Source: Oceanobacillus arenosus
GTDB lineage: Bacteria; Bacillota; Bacilli; Bacillales; Amphibacillaceae
Direction of reading: 5' to 3'
NCBI RefSeq assembly: GCF_003369575.1
Contig: NZ_PIOC01000014.1
Span: forward strand, 125,829-189,828
Length of the DNA stretch: 64,000 nucleotides
In this document: positions 53,650 through 62,280 of the stretch, piece by piece
Position numbering within the stretch: position 1 is the first letter of the stretch
How the letters are laid out: every line of letters starts with the position of its first letter
Translations under genes and position numbers: made by a program
Notes under the pieces: model-generated
Database searches by the model: none
What the model was told of the DNA's origin: nothing
What the model saw: only the letters and a program-made list of their open reading frames with translations

Positions 53650-55680
53650 TTAAGTCTTTTTTTGCTTCTTACTTATATATTCCTCTAAGTATGGTTTTAT
53701 TTTTTTGAAATACTTGGTTTCTACTGCGCAAGATTCTCTCAATCTTTCAAATCTCACGGCATTATCTTCTTCTAACATTCGATCTATCACTTTACAACAA
53801 CGACGAATTTGAAACTCTTGTACTGTTTCTGAAATTTCATTAAGTAACTTGTTAGTCTGTGGCAACTTTTCCACATAACTTTTCACTGAGAGATTGAAGA
53901 TATTTAATCGTTTACTAAATAATGTACCTGTAATCCTAACTGGCTTTTCTAATGCCATTAATTCGGGATAAACTTCCTTTATCTTTTGGTAATACTCTTG
54001 ATCGCGCAGTTCCCAGTCAGTTGCATTTGTAATCGTTGTTGCCTGACGTTTCCGAGGTAAATTAGCATCGAACCATTCTTTATCAGTTTCAGATAGGTAC
54101 TTATATGCTCTTTGGAATTTGCGACTTAGCTGTGTTCTTGTAACATCAGGGCATTCCTTTATTGCATCTAATAACAAGGAACGATAGTATTCAATACGAT
54201 TTTCAGTATTATTTTTTAAAGTAATATCGGGATTCTTCGGTGTATGTAAGGTATCACGTTTTGAAGGAAATTTGGCATCAAGCCATCCTCTATCATGATT
54301 ATATAAATATGTAAAAGTTTTCTTTAACTCCGTTTGAAATTGCTTTCGATTAGCATTCGGGAATTTCTCTCGCCACTCTAATAATTCTGCACGATATTTT
54401 TCTGTTAGTTCTGGGGATGTTTCTTTACTAGCAATTCGATTATAAATTGTCTTTAGACTTACATCTAGCTCTAATGCCATTTTTTCACGACTTACATCCA
54501 AAGATACTAACTTTTCAAACTTCTCTTCCCATACCTTACCGTAAGCTGTTATACGACTTTTACTCCACTTATCATCTTCACTCTTATCTGGGCCTACCCT
54601 TGTATATTCAAAACCACACGAACATGAAAATTTTCCAATTAGAACTTTATCTCTAGCTTTTATTTCTACATCTGATATTACCAAATCTTTATAATGCTTG
54701 GCTGCTTTATTCAAACAAGGCCACGGACCTCGACCGAATGGACCATCATCTTCTTTTATTTCTAAAAACGAATCTATATCTTCGTCAAAGAAATACAGTA
54801 AAAGCAAATGACGAAATGGATGTACACTATTTCTCAAATAGTTAGTAACCATTATTTGCAACCATTGGTTTTGTCCATTAACAGTTACTAATGACTCATA
54901 TTTTTCTAAAAAACCTTGTGGAAACTTTGATATAAAAGCTTTGAAAAGTTCTTCCCTTTTTAGTCTAGTATTTGTCATTAACCAATTATTTTCCCTCAAG
55001 AGCGTTCTATACTTTTTAAAAACTTTTTCGATGCTAAATTGGTTGATTGGTATTTGCAGTAATCGATAAGCCATTTTGGCTAACTTAACTTGTACCTCTT
55101 TGAATTCATAGGATTCAATCTCCTGTAATTCAGATAAATCCATTTGTCTTCTATCAAATCTTATGTACCCATTTCTACTAAATTCTCTGTAATCAATAGG
55201 ATACATTTTCAGTGTCAATTCATGGTGTGGACAATAATCAATACCTTGAAGCTGATGCTCACGGTGAACATATGGTTCACCAAATATATTAATATCGTTG
55301 TTAGCGCACTTTGAACAATAAAATAATCCTTGTTTTCTACTAATTTTACCACCTGAAATTCCCAATCTCCCATGTATACCTTGCCCATTTGTACTGACAT
55401 CTTCGAGCAATTTCTTTTGACGCTCAATCGTAATAAATGGAGCGAAATACGGATATACGGTATTTTGAGCTAATAAGCTTTCAACTGAATAGTTACTTCC
55501 CAAATTTTGCACCAATGTAGAGAAATGACTCCCAAACTCTATACTCGGTACAAGACTTCGACTTTGGAATAATTCCTCTAATGTTTCTACAAAACTTGTA
55601 TTACCACTATAAAAATGAAATCGGCTGATAGCAGAATAGATCAATTCATCAGGGTAAGGATCTGTAAAAAATGTGAGCAA
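53650..55680 (-). CDS. TniQ family target selector (TnsD-like)
   Basis: About 676 residues, TnsD-sized rather than a short TniQ. It begins LTFFTDPYPDELIYSAISR, the TniQ opening. The TniQ zinc ligands are in FYCSKCANN and in YCPHHELTL (about residues 120-155). A second cysteine cluster CSCGFEYTR lies near residue 370. The C-terminal half has repeated helical units ending YLYNHDRGWLDAKFPSKR and YLSETDKEWFDANLPRKR, probably DNA-reading repeats. TTG at 55680 is chosen (AGGTGG 5 nt upstream). TnsD binds a chromosomal attachment site and recruits TnsC; here the target is inferred to be the nrdJ 3' end. Confidence 0.9.
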   Translation of the reverse strand: MLTFFTDPYPDELIYSAISRFHFYSGNTSFVETLEELFQSRSLVPSIEFGSHFSTLVQNLGSNYSVESLLAQNTVYPYFAPFITIERQKKLLEDVSTNGQGIHGRLGISGGKISRKQGLFYCSKCANNDINIFGEPYVHREHQLQGIDYCPHHELTLKMYPIDYREFSRNGYIRFDRRQMDLSELQEIESYEFKEVQVKLAKMAYRLLQIPINQFSIEKVFKKYRTLLRENNWLMTNTRLKREELFKAFISKFPQGFLEKYESLVTVNGQNQWLQIMVTNYLRNSVHPFRHLLLLYFFDEDIDSFLEIKEDDGPFGRGPWPCLNKAAKHYKDLVISDVEIKARDKVLIGKFSCSCGFEYTRVGPDKSEDDKWSKSRITAYGKVWEEKFEKLVSLDVSREKMALELDVSLKTIYNRIASKETSPELTEKYRAELLEWREKFPNANRKQFQTELKKTFTYLYNHDRGWLDAKFPSKRDTLHTPKNPDITLKNNTENRIEYYRSLLLDAIKECPDVTRTQLSRKFQRAYKYLSETDKEWFDANLPRKRQATTITNATDWELRDQEYYQKIKEVYPELMALEKPVRITGTLFSKRLNIFNLSVKSYVEKLPQTNKLLNEISETVQEFQIRRCCKVIDRMLEEDNAVRFERLRESCAVETKYFKKIKPYLEEYISKKQKKT

Positions 55681-55708
55681 ATTGACCACCTAACTTTTGA
55701 TTTTTATT

Positions 55709-57397
55709 TTAGAATAGTTCACTAATTGGATCTTTAATAAAGTTGTTTTGTTTTAAAGATTCATACGGATGTTTTTTCTTTGCCAAAGCTTTTTCTCTAA
55801 TGGCTAGTAAAGGCAAATTGTCCACTTGTTTTTCTTTTGAAGGAACCTTCTGAAGCTGTTTTTGATTCATTTCCATAGCCTGTTGGATAACAAGCAGCTT
55901 CAATTGATTATACTCTATATCAATAGGTTGTTTTTCAACAACCTTTGTCACTAATTTCCGTAGATCATTTACATCCAAAGCATTAAAAATCCCCAATGCA
56001 GATACTTCAATACTTAAATTTTCAATCGTATCACGACGCTTATAATTTAATGTGTTTAAGCGTTCTTTCATCGCATCTTTTACTCTACCTTCATATTCAG
56101 TACCTTTCTTATGATTAATCATAAGATCGTCAAGATTAATCATAATATCCTCATATTTGTACATCGCTTTTATATTATTTTTACGAATAGCATTAAGCAT
56201 TGGCTGGATAATTTTCATATCTACCTTTGCTGTTTGTCTTAGTACCTGTGGAGTTATTTTTTCATCTATATTCGTTTCATCAAATAACACTCGTTCTTGT
56301 GCAAGAATAAATAAATTCACAGCCACTGCAGTAATGCCCTGACACTCATCATAAAAAGCATTTTTAAGCTCGTCAGTCAGATCCGAGTGTTCTTTTAAAC
56401 ATTGCATATTCCAAAGTGTCTCTAAGAAAAACTCCCATTCCTCGCTGTTTTCTGCCATTCGGTCCCAAATAATCGATCCATCACTTGCTGCTCGACGTGC
56501 TTGGCGGAAGTTTCCTTTAAACAATAATTGTGCCTTCGAGGTTCCAATTAATACCGTTGGGATTCCTACTGTATTGGACAATGTAACAAAGAAGTTCAAC
56601 ATTTCCTCCTGTTCATGTTTGGAATTTAAGAGATGCTGAAGTTCATCGATGACCAAAACACCAATACCATATAAACTTGCAAGTGAAGTCATATACAATA
56701 GCATTGTTGATGTCACTCGTTGGAAATACCCAAACTTCTCCAAATAGTGAGTACCTAGCAAATCATCAATTGCTTTAAAAAAACTTTTGCATAATGTTGA
56801 TAAACTTCCATCATAAGGACAATCTATTTTTAACCAAACAATTTGAGTTCGATTAAAAAACTGTTCTTTGTATAATTCATGCTTTATGACTTGAGGATAC
56901 ATTGATAACAAGCGCTCAATCGCAGTTGTTTTGCCAATACCAGAAATGCCGATAATCGCCAAGCTATCGGCTGTAGAACGTATATAGTTGATCCGTTCTT
57001 CAATGTATTTATGAGCCTCTTTCTCATCTTCACGTAACTCATGCAACACCCGAATACGTTCAAAAAAGGATTTATCTAAAGGATTACGCGCTAAGTATCC
57101 TCTGCGAATTAAAGTTGATAAACGACGTTCTACTTCAAAATGAATGGGCAATGGTTGAATGAAATTCTTTATACGTTTTAGTACATGGTATCGGATATTT
57201 GTTTCACTCAGTTTATCTTGCTCAGTAATGCGGGGGGTGACCATGAATCTATCTAATACATCATCCTCACTAAAAATCGGTGGTAGGGCTTCTATAAATG
57301 GATTATTACTATACTCAGACAAAGCTTGTTCCTTATAATCAGCTTCTTCAAAGTCACCTTTTAGAACTAGATTATTTATCTTTTTCAAATTCCTCAT
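55709..57397 (-). CDS. tnsC: TnsC-like AAA+ transposition regulator
   Basis: 562 residues. Walker A GISGIGKTT (150-158), Walker B VLVIDELQ (acidic pair at 251-252), sensor region LIGTSKAQ. TnsC polymerises on DNA, bridges the target selector and TnsA/TnsB, and provides target immunity. Its start overlaps the tnsB end by 26 nt; 28 nt separate its stop from tniQ. Confidence 0.92.
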   Translation of the reverse strand: MRNLKKINNLVLKGDFEEADYKEQALSEYSNNPFIEALPPIFSEDDVLDRFMVTPRITEQDKLSETNIRYHVLKRIKNFIQPLPIHFEVERRLSTLIRRGYLARNPLDKSFFERIRVLHELREDEKEAHKYIEERINYIRSTADSLAIIGISGIGKTTAIERLLSMYPQVIKHELYKEQFFNRTQIVWLKIDCPYDGSLSTLCKSFFKAIDDLLGTHYLEKFGYFQRVTSTMLLYMTSLASLYGIGVLVIDELQHLLNSKHEQEEMLNFFVTLSNTVGIPTVLIGTSKAQLLFKGNFRQARRAASDGSIIWDRMAENSEEWEFFLETLWNMQCLKEHSDLTDELKNAFYDECQGITAVAVNLFILAQERVLFDETNIDEKITPQVLRQTAKVDMKIIQPMLNAIRKNNIKAMYKYEDIMINLDDLMINHKKGTEYEGRVKDAMKERLNTLNYKRRDTIENLSIEVSALGIFNALDVNDLRKLVTKVVEKQPIDIEYNQLKLLVIQQAMEMNQKQLQKVPSKEKQVDNLPLLAIREKALAKKKHPYESLKQNNFIKDPISELF

Positions 57398-59528
57398 CTC
57401 GCTTCTTTCGTAATTTATCCATTAAACGTGAGGTTGATTTTTTGAGTTTATCTTCTTCAATTTTTCCTTTTGTTGCAAAATCAATCACTGATCCTTCTTG
57501 ATCGACTAGTTCAGACTCTAAATCAAATTGTTCTAGTTGACGGTGAAGTTCCTTTTCAATAGCTTTATTATCTCTAATAGATGCTAGCTTTTCTCTCTTA
57601 CTTGTAGGTTGATGCTGTGATTGCTTTTTCTTCTTTTTAGCTTTATTAATGATATCTTCTAGCATTGTGTCAGTATTAATCGTTAGTTGCACTTGATTAG
57701 AGCGTTCAATTTCCTCAAGTTCGTTTCTTAATTGCTGTTGGAAAATAATTTCCTCTAAGAAGTCAGATTTATACTGTTGACTCGGTTCAAGTAACGTACA
57801 GGTTTCAAAGTCTATACCGTAGTCATGTGGAATATAAATTTTCTCTACATTGCGTGGATCATAAACTATTTCAATACTTCTATTTTTTAATTTTAAGTAC
57901 CATTGTTCTTCTATTGCCTGTCTTGAACCGTATAACAAGTTTTTAAACTTAATACCAGCTCTCGAAATTGTTGCTTTTCCTCGTGGTAATACATTCAATC
58001 GTAAAATATTACGATCAACCGTCCTTAATCTACCTTTACGATTTTCGATTCCCCAATTCCAAAGATTAATCGGTGTAGGCACAATATTATCAGCAATCAT
58101 TTCTTTTTCCATTGGATATTTTTCAATGACTTTATGATTGTGATGTAATACTAATGTGATAATAACTGCTGTAAATTCTATAAGATTTAACGTTGCATCT
58201 AACCGATAGTCTCGATCACCACGCTCACGATATTCCTTTTGAATAGCTCCCGGAGCTTTTTGTTTCACTTTTCCATTCAGTGTACGGAATTTACGTTCCA
58301 CAATCCCTTTTAAATCACCACGATAAGCTGTTGTATTTTCAATTATAATGTTTAGGTTATTAATTAAGTTTGCTACAGAATAGCCCTCAAATTCCCCACG
58401 GTCAGCAATAATAATTTCAGGCAAGTGATGCGTCGGCCATTGTTCTTCTTCAATATCAATATTATATTGCTTACAAAATTCTACTTTATCAGCTACCATA
58501 TTATCTAATGCCATCATTGCCCCTAACCATGAAGGTCCTTCTAAACCAACATATAAACCTGTTATAATTCGAGAGTAGACATCCATTACAGCATAAATAA
58601 CAGGGCGACCAATGATTCTATTTCTATCAAGTGAACTTACCAAATAAATATCTGCAATTGTAGCGTCAATTTGAAAACGAGTACCCGGACCGTTCGTTTC
58701 TGATTTTGAATTACTTAAAAGAGGACGATATTTCAACTCATATTCCTTTGCACTTTTGCGGAACTGAATATCCTTTTTGGGATCTTCTAACTTTTTAAAC
58801 CAATAGTAAAGCTGATTGTATGAGGGTATTCGATTCGCTTCCCATATACGATACTTCATTTCGCCATTTTCTTTATAACGATCTGAATAAAAATCACGCA
58901 AAATAAAATGATAAACATCATTTAAAGAATAATTATTCGTTGCTCGATAATACTTGTTAATTGCATGTTCAAACTGCACTTTTACTTCTTCTGTGATATT
59001 GATGCCAGTTCGATATTCTCCGTTAACAGTTACTCTTCTTGGTCGTCCAACTTTTTTTATCGCTAAATTTTTGTCTTTTCCTCTACCACCAGAGTTAGCA
59101 TAGTCCGGTAGAAGTGCATTTTTGTTCATACCACGTTGCCAATAACGGCTAAGTAGTTTTTTCACCTTAGTTTTTCCTAACTCAGTTTGCTCAACAATTT
59201 CAGAGATTTTTTTCTCTCTTCCTTTTTTCTGTAATAACTCACTCATGTTTGGTATTATATATTCCTTAATAATATCCCAATCTTCATCACGCTTATTAAT
59301 TTGAACTTCTGAAAGTTCATCATCTGGAATGGCTTTAGCATATGGATCACTGACAGCTAACAATTCCCCTTGTTTAATATCTGTTTCCAATGATTTATAT
59401 AATTCTTTAATAGGCATGGCACTTGTAGTATCAATATTGACAACATATACATATGATTCTTGGATCTCTACTAATCGAATTCTTCTAGAATTAGAGACAT
59501 ATTGAAATACCTGATTAATATAAATCAT
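57372..59528 (-). CDS. tnsB: TnsB-like DDE transposase
   Basis: Cuts and joins the 3' ends of the element. 718 residues: N-terminal helix-turn-helix domains (about 90-200), RNase-H-fold core with the DDE triad at D288 (FQIDATIAD), D376 (IIADRGEF) and E411 (IVERKFRT), a Mu-type C-terminal beta barrel and a lysine-rich tail. All three catalytic residues are present. ATGA overlap (4 nt) with tnsA. Confidence 0.93.
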   Translation of the reverse strand: MIYINQVFQYVSNSRRIRLVEIQESYVYVVNIDTTSAMPIKELYKSLETDIKQGELLAVSDPYAKAIPDDELSEVQINKRDEDWDIIKEYIIPNMSELLQKKGREKKISEIVEQTELGKTKVKKLLSRYWQRGMNKNALLPDYANSGGRGKDKNLAIKKVGRPRRVTVNGEYRTGINITEEVKVQFEHAINKYYRATNNYSLNDVYHFILRDFYSDRYKENGEMKYRIWEANRIPSYNQLYYWFKKLEDPKKDIQFRKSAKEYELKYRPLLSNSKSETNGPGTRFQIDATIADIYLVSSLDRNRIIGRPVIYAVMDVYSRIITGLYVGLEGPSWLGAMMALDNMVADKVEFCKQYNIDIEEEQWPTHHLPEIIIADRGEFEGYSVANLINNLNIIIENTTAYRGDLKGIVERKFRTLNGKVKQKAPGAIQKEYRERGDRDYRLDATLNLIEFTAVIITLVLHHNHKVIEKYPMEKEMIADNIVPTPINLWNWGIENRKGRLRTVDRNILRLNVLPRGKATISRAGIKFKNLLYGSRQAIEEQWYLKLKNRSIEIVYDPRNVEKIYIPHDYGIDFETCTLLEPSQQYKSDFLEEIIFQQQLRNELEEIERSNQVQLTINTDTMLEDIINKAKKKKKQSQHQPTSKREKLASIRDNKAIEKELHRQLEQFDLESELVDQEGSVIDFATKGKIEEDKLKKSTSRLMDKLRKKRDEEFEKDK

Positions 59529-60364
59529 CCGTAACTCACCTGTTTTAACTTCTTATCATTAATTGAATCTATCACTATTGTTTGTTCCATGTTAATTGGC
59601 TCAAGTATATTTACTTTAATGATTTTTTGAGCTAACAAATGATAAAATAGTGTCACACCACTTCCTAATGGGAGATATACCTCTTTATCAAAAGTAGATG
59701 TAACAGTACGTATGCTTTCTTCTGAATTTAACAGTCGTTGAAGAAGTGCCATCGCTAAATCCTCTAGATGCCTACCATTCATTTCACTAAAAGAATCAAA
59801 GTCACGAATATCATAATAATCATGTATGTAACTAAAATTACGGGCCATCGTTTTAGGAATTTCTTCTTCTGTAACAATACACCAATCAATATCTCTACGT
59901 TGCCAATATTCTCTTTCTATTTCAAACTTCTCAAGCACTCGCTCTTTTAATAGTTCATCTTTCATTTTGATTGTTCGGGCAACCTCAAACACACCTTGTC
60001 CTTTATCCAAAGTTAATAAAAAATCCGTTGTCATCACAATTGGTTCATTCGTTTTAGGATCTGTAGGATGTTTAATACCTAACTCATCTGCAATGACAAT
60101 TGTGTCTTCCAACGGAAATAAAGGAAATTGTTCTCTTATATCAATAACAAAATCCGAGTATTCAGTTAAATAAAAGTAATTTCGTTCCAAATCGGACAAG
60201 AATTCGTGTTGCCTTCCTGTTTTGATTCCTTTCAATCGAGTAGAGCGACCTAACGAAGAGACATCTTGAATATTTAACCACGGTTTATAATCTGCGCCAA
60301 TTCCAGAGCCACGACCTTCTTTAATCCATTTATCGTTTTTAGATGTTCTTGTTCTTTTAGACAT
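59525..60364 (-). CDS. tnsA: TnsA-like endonuclease
   Basis: Nicks the 5' ends so the element moves by cut-and-paste. 279 residues: N-terminal restriction-enzyme-like domain with candidate catalytic residues E60 (SDLERNYFY), D114 (TTDFLL) and K133 (VARTIKMK), spaced like those of Tn7 TnsA. A C-terminal helical domain for TnsC contact follows. ATG at 60364 is chosen because AGGGGTG precedes it; the frame is open 22 codons further into the repeats. First gene of the tns operon. Confidence 0.9.
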   Translation of the reverse strand: MSKRTRTSKNDKWIKEGRGSGIGADYKPWLNIQDVSSLGRSTRLKGIKTGRQHEFLSDLERNYFYLTEYSDFVIDIREQFPLFPLEDTIVIADELGIKHPTDPKTNEPIVMTTDFLLTLDKGQGVFEVARTIKMKDELLKERVLEKFEIEREYWQRRDIDWCIVTEEEIPKTMARNFSYIHDYYDIRDFDSFSEMNGRHLEDLAMALLQRLLNSEESIRTVTSTFDKEVYLPLGSGVTLFYHLLAQKIIKVNILEPINMEQTIVIDSINDKKLKQVSYG

Positions 60365-60386
60365 AAAAAAAACACCCCTTTTGATA

Positions 60387-60415
60387 ATAATATCCAAAGA
60401 GGTATTTCTTCGCAA
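60387..60415 (-). promoter_or_regulatory. candidate tnsABC promoter overlapping the end repeats
   Basis: Minus strand TTGCGA (60410-60415), 17-nt spacer, TATTAT (60387-60392). The -35 lies within the innermost 20-bp repeat, so TnsB bound to the end could repress its own operon. Confidence 0.5.
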
Positions 60416-60490
60416 CTTTTTTATAAACATCGTGACTTTTTTAAAAATATCGCGACTTTTTTATAAACATCGCAACTTTATTTCAAAGCC
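60411..60490 (-). repeat. right-end array of four 20-bp TnsB-type repeats
   Basis: Four abutting units of exactly 20 bp: 60411-60430, 60431-60450, 60451-60470 and 60471-60490. Plus-strand consensus CGCRACTTTTTTATAAACAT; the outermost is the most divergent. Four contiguous sites at the tnsA-proximal end is the Tn7 right-end pattern. Confidence 0.85.
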
Positions 60491-60493
60491 ACA

Positions 60494-60498
60494 TCCAG
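60494..60498. repeat. 5-bp target site duplication, right copy
   Basis: TCCAG directly after the terminal ACA at 60493 and 16 nt before the nrdJ stop codon region; identical to 50138-50142. Confidence 0.85.
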
Positions 60499-60513
60499 TT
60501 ATTTATCTTTATA

Positions 60514-62280
60514 TTATAGTCCACATTTTAATTGTGCACCACAGCTTGTACATGTATTACATCCACCGATATCTTCCACACTTCCAACACGACATACCGG
60601 ACAAGTATCTCCGACCTCATTACCGATGTTTACATTAGTAGAGCTTAATTCTTGAATTGTGTCCATTAAAACAACTTTCGGCTTTTCATCTTCTGTAAAT
60701 AATTCCGTCTGTACGCCAAAGGAGTTTTCTTCCGCTTTCAAGGTTAATACTTGTGAATCACGGCTCCCATCAACATACACTGTACCACCTTTTGCACCAC
60801 CATTATATAATCGTTGATACACGTTCTCAACTTGATCTACCGTAAATCCTTTTGGTGCATTTACCGTTTTCGAAATGGAGCTATCCACCCAACGTTGAAT
60901 CACACATTGCGTATCTGCATGTGCTTCTGGTGTTAGGTCCATCGAGGCAACAAACCAATTCGGTAAATGATCTGGATCTGCTTCTGGATTGTTGTCTAGG
61001 TATTCCTGAACAATATCTGCCTTCACTTCTATAAATTTACCAAGCCGACCACTTCTATAATATGAGAAGGAGAAATATGGTTCCAGTCCAGTAGAAACTC
61101 CGACCATTGTTCCCGTACTTCCTGTTGGAGCCACTGTCAATAAATGAGAGTTACGAATACCATATTTAAGAATATCCGTACGAATACCGTTCGGCATTTT
61201 CTTCATATAACCTGTATTAATAAATGCCTCACGCAGTGCCGAAGTCTCTTCATCCGATTTTCCAACTAAAAACGGGAAACTTCCTTTCTCCTTTGCAAGC
61301 TCAATCGAAGTGCGATATGCGGTTGTTGCAATCGTTTCGAAAATCTTATCTACAAGTTCATTTCCTTCCATTGAACCATAAATTGTTTCACAATATATTA
61401 GTAGATCATGAAGTCCCATAACTCCTAAGCCCACTCTACGCTCACCAAGTGCTTGTTGCTTATTTTCTTCCAAGAAATATGGTGTTGCATCGATAACATC
61501 GTCTTGCATACGAACACCAGTCTTAACCGTTTGAATAAGCTTTTTATAATCAACTGTTTTCGTTTCCTTATTAGCCATTTCAGCAAGATTCACTGCTGCA
61601 AGATTACATACGGAAAATGGCGCGAGTGGCTGTTCGCCACACGGATTGGTAGCAACAACTTGTTGTCCATATGCTTTTGCGTTTGTCATATCGTTTGCAT
61701 TATCGATAAAGAATATTCCGGGTTCCGCTGAGTATGTCGCACAAATATTGATTAGTTTCCATAATTCTTTTGCTCTAATGCGACGGTATACTCTGACACC
61801 ATATCCCATTTCCTCCCATTTACGTACATCGCCAACCTCATGCCATTTTTCATTATATGCAATCATTTCTTCCTCAGTGTAATTTTCAACATCTGGAAAA
61901 CGCAGTTCATATAACTCATCATTTTCAACAGCATCCATAAATTCCTTTGTGATACATACGGAAATATTCGCTCCTGTAAGGAATTCCGGATTGTGAACGG
62001 AATAAGTTCCGCCGGTTCTTAATTTATCCTCTGCTTCATATATAGCAACTTCGGGAAATCCACCTAATCCTGGCATCGATTTATAGTTCACAACCCCTTG
62101 ATATAAGTCTGCTTCCGTATTTGTTAATGGCGTAAATTTCAATTTTTCTTCTGCCATTTTTCTTATTTGACGATCTTCTGTGTTCTCCATTAGATAGCGG
62201 AGAATTCTTGGATTTTGCATTTTAGAAATAATAAATTCAATGATGTCCGGATGGGAATCTACGAGCATTATCATTTGTGC
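60514..62280 (-). CDS. nrdJ: coenzyme-B12-dependent ribonucleotide reductase, 3' exon
   Basis: Class II reductase making deoxyribonucleotides without an oxygen-dependent radical cofactor. This exon encodes the C-terminal 588 residues, from AQMIMLVDSHPDIIEF. Catalytic NPCGEQPLAP and the thiyl-radical barrel residues are present, as is the APTGSTGTM substrate loop. The C-terminal cysteine-rich redox tail is CPVC ... CNTCTSCGAQLKCG. The frame runs in phase from the 5' exon once the intron is removed (GSRRG joined to AQMIM). A TTG would allow an isolated frame from 62283, but that is an artefact of the intron. The 3' end is the inferred target of the Tn7-like element. Confidence 0.92.
   Translation of the reverse strand, partial: AQMIMLVDSHPDIIEFIISKMQNPRILRYLMENTEDRQIRKMAEEKLKFTPLTNTEADLYQGVVNYKSMPGLGGFPEVAIYEAEDKLRTGGTYSVHNPEFLTGANISVCITKEFMDAVENDELYELRFPDVENYTEEEMIAYNEKWHEVGDVRKWEEMGYGVRVYRRIRAKELWKLINICATYSAEPGIFFIDNANDMTNAKAYGQQVVATNPCGEQPLAPFSVCNLAAVNLAEMANKETKTVDYKKLIQTVKTGVRMQDDVIDATPYFLEENKQQALGERRVGLGVMGLHDLLIYCETIYGSMEGNELVDKIFETIATTAYRTSIELAKEKGSFPFLVGKSDEETSALREAFINTGYMKKMPNGIRTDILKYGIRNSHLLTVAPTGSTGTMVGVSTGLEPYFSFSYYRSGRLGKFIEVKADIVQEYLDNNPEADPDHLPNWFVASMDLTPEAHADTQCVIQRWVDSSISKTVNAPKGFTVDQVENVYQRLYNGGAKGGTVYVDGSRDSQVLTLKAEENSFGVQTELFTEDEKPKVVLMDTIQELSSTNVNIGNEVGDTCPVCRVGSVEDIGGCNTCTSCGAQLKCGL

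Larger units (their letters stand above)
50143..60493. mobile_element. Tn7-like transposon inserted downstream of nrdJ
   Basis: 10,351 bp. Left terminus TGTAGCTTTAAAATAAAGTT; right terminus, read inward on the minus strand, TGTGGCTTTGAAATAAAGTT. Sixteen or more of the first 20 positions agree, both begin TGT, and both are flanked by TCCAG. Contents from the right end inward: tnsA, tnsB, tnsC, tniQ/tnsD, then cargo (membrane protein, ECF sigma, anti-sigma). The tnsA-proximal end has four abutting 20-bp repeats; the distal end has spaced ones. Gene order, end asymmetry and the position 20 bp past a conserved gene's stop codon are the hallmarks of TnsD-directed Tn7 elements. All four transposition genes appear intact. 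No CRISPR or Cas genes are present. Confidence 0.93.

Noticed and set aside
53958-53975. 18-bp identity (TTAATTCGGGATAAACTT) between the tniQ coding region and the repeat at 25463
   Set aside because: It lies within a conserved coding frame and the rest of the repeat is absent; in AT-rich DNA of this length one such match can arise by chance.
60411-60490. Regular short repeats that could be taken for a CRISPR array
   Set aside because: The four 20-bp units abut with no spacers and lie at a transposon end next to tnsA; they are protein-binding sites.
50143-60493. CRISPR-associated (Cas12k or Cascade) Tn7-like element
   Set aside because: No cas genes, array or leader is present, and the single TniQ is TnsD-sized, which points to fixed-site targeting.
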